Shown in pieces: positions 6,051-6,079 of a stretch of DNA of 6,079 bases (its first letter is position 1; each line of letters starts with the position of its first letter). The notes below the pieces were generated by a model, which was not told where the DNA came from, did no database searches, and was given only the letters and a program-made list of their open reading frames with translations. The position numbers were made by a program, and so were the translations under genes. Source of the stretch: JBEKCP01 sp050014815 (lineage in GTDB: Bacteria > Planctomycetota > Planctomycetia > Pirellulales > Thermoguttaceae); the NCBI GenBank assembly GCA_050014815.1, contig JBEKCP010000387.1, forward strand, positions 1-6,079, in the 5' to 3' direction.

Positions 6051-6079
6051 ATGGGAGAGAAAACAGACCGTCGTTGTTT
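6051..6079 (+). CDS. Start of a divergent gene, product unknown (partial, cut by window edge)
   Basis: An open frame runs from 6000, just after an in-frame TAA at 5997, to the right edge without a stop. The ATG at 6051 reads M-G-E-K-T-D-R-R-C and is preceded by AAAAGG about 9 bases upstream, a reasonable ribosome-binding site. An in-frame TTG at 6030 could instead add seven residues (TKRNPA after the initiator). Only nine codons are visible, so nothing can be said about function. The gene would be transcribed away from the minus-strand operon. A clear plus-strand promoter was not found; the AT-rich patch at 5887-5897 also offers TATATT on the plus strand, but without a good -35. Confidence 0.4.

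Overview
The window is GC-rich (roughly two thirds G+C by eye) and tightly packed. Nearly all of it is one minus-strand gene cluster of at least six genes, which starts near position 5790 and runs off the left edge. I recall close relatives of the unknown first gene, the FtsX-type permease and the two-domain binding protein mainly from Planctomycetes (Pirellulales-like genomes). That is memory, not a search result, so treat the taxon as likely rather than shown.

In transcription order (right to left), the first gene encodes an unrecognised exported protein of 409 residues with a C-terminal membrane anchor (5789-4560). It is followed by an FtsX/MacB-type permease (4541-3264) and its LolD/MacB-type ATPase (3259-2585). 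Next come an N-terminally anchored binding protein with two ModA-like domains in tandem (2588-1080), a ModB/CysT-like permease (1052-201), and the first 68 codons of a matching ATPase (204 to beyond position 1). Gaps are 18, 4 and 27 bases, and two junctions are 4-base ATGA stop/start overlaps, so this looks like one operon with translational coupling.

The last three genes form an ABC importer of the molybdate/tungstate/sulfate oxyanion type. The second and third form a MacB/Lol-type unit, which in known families does mechanical or export work at the envelope rather than import. The first gene may supply an extracytoplasmic partner to it. The two units are joined by an ATGA overlap between the FtsX-type ATPase and the oxyanion-binding protein, so they are probably made together; why is unknown.

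The right-hand intergenic region (5790-6050) holds a good minus-strand sigma70-type promoter (TATAAT at 5896-5891). A GC-rich stem-loop (5878-5854) follows almost directly after the expected transcription start. A divergent plus-strand gene probably begins at 6051, with an alternative TTG start at 6030, but only about nine codons are visible. I see no tRNA, rRNA, CRISPR array, insertion sequence or clear terminator.
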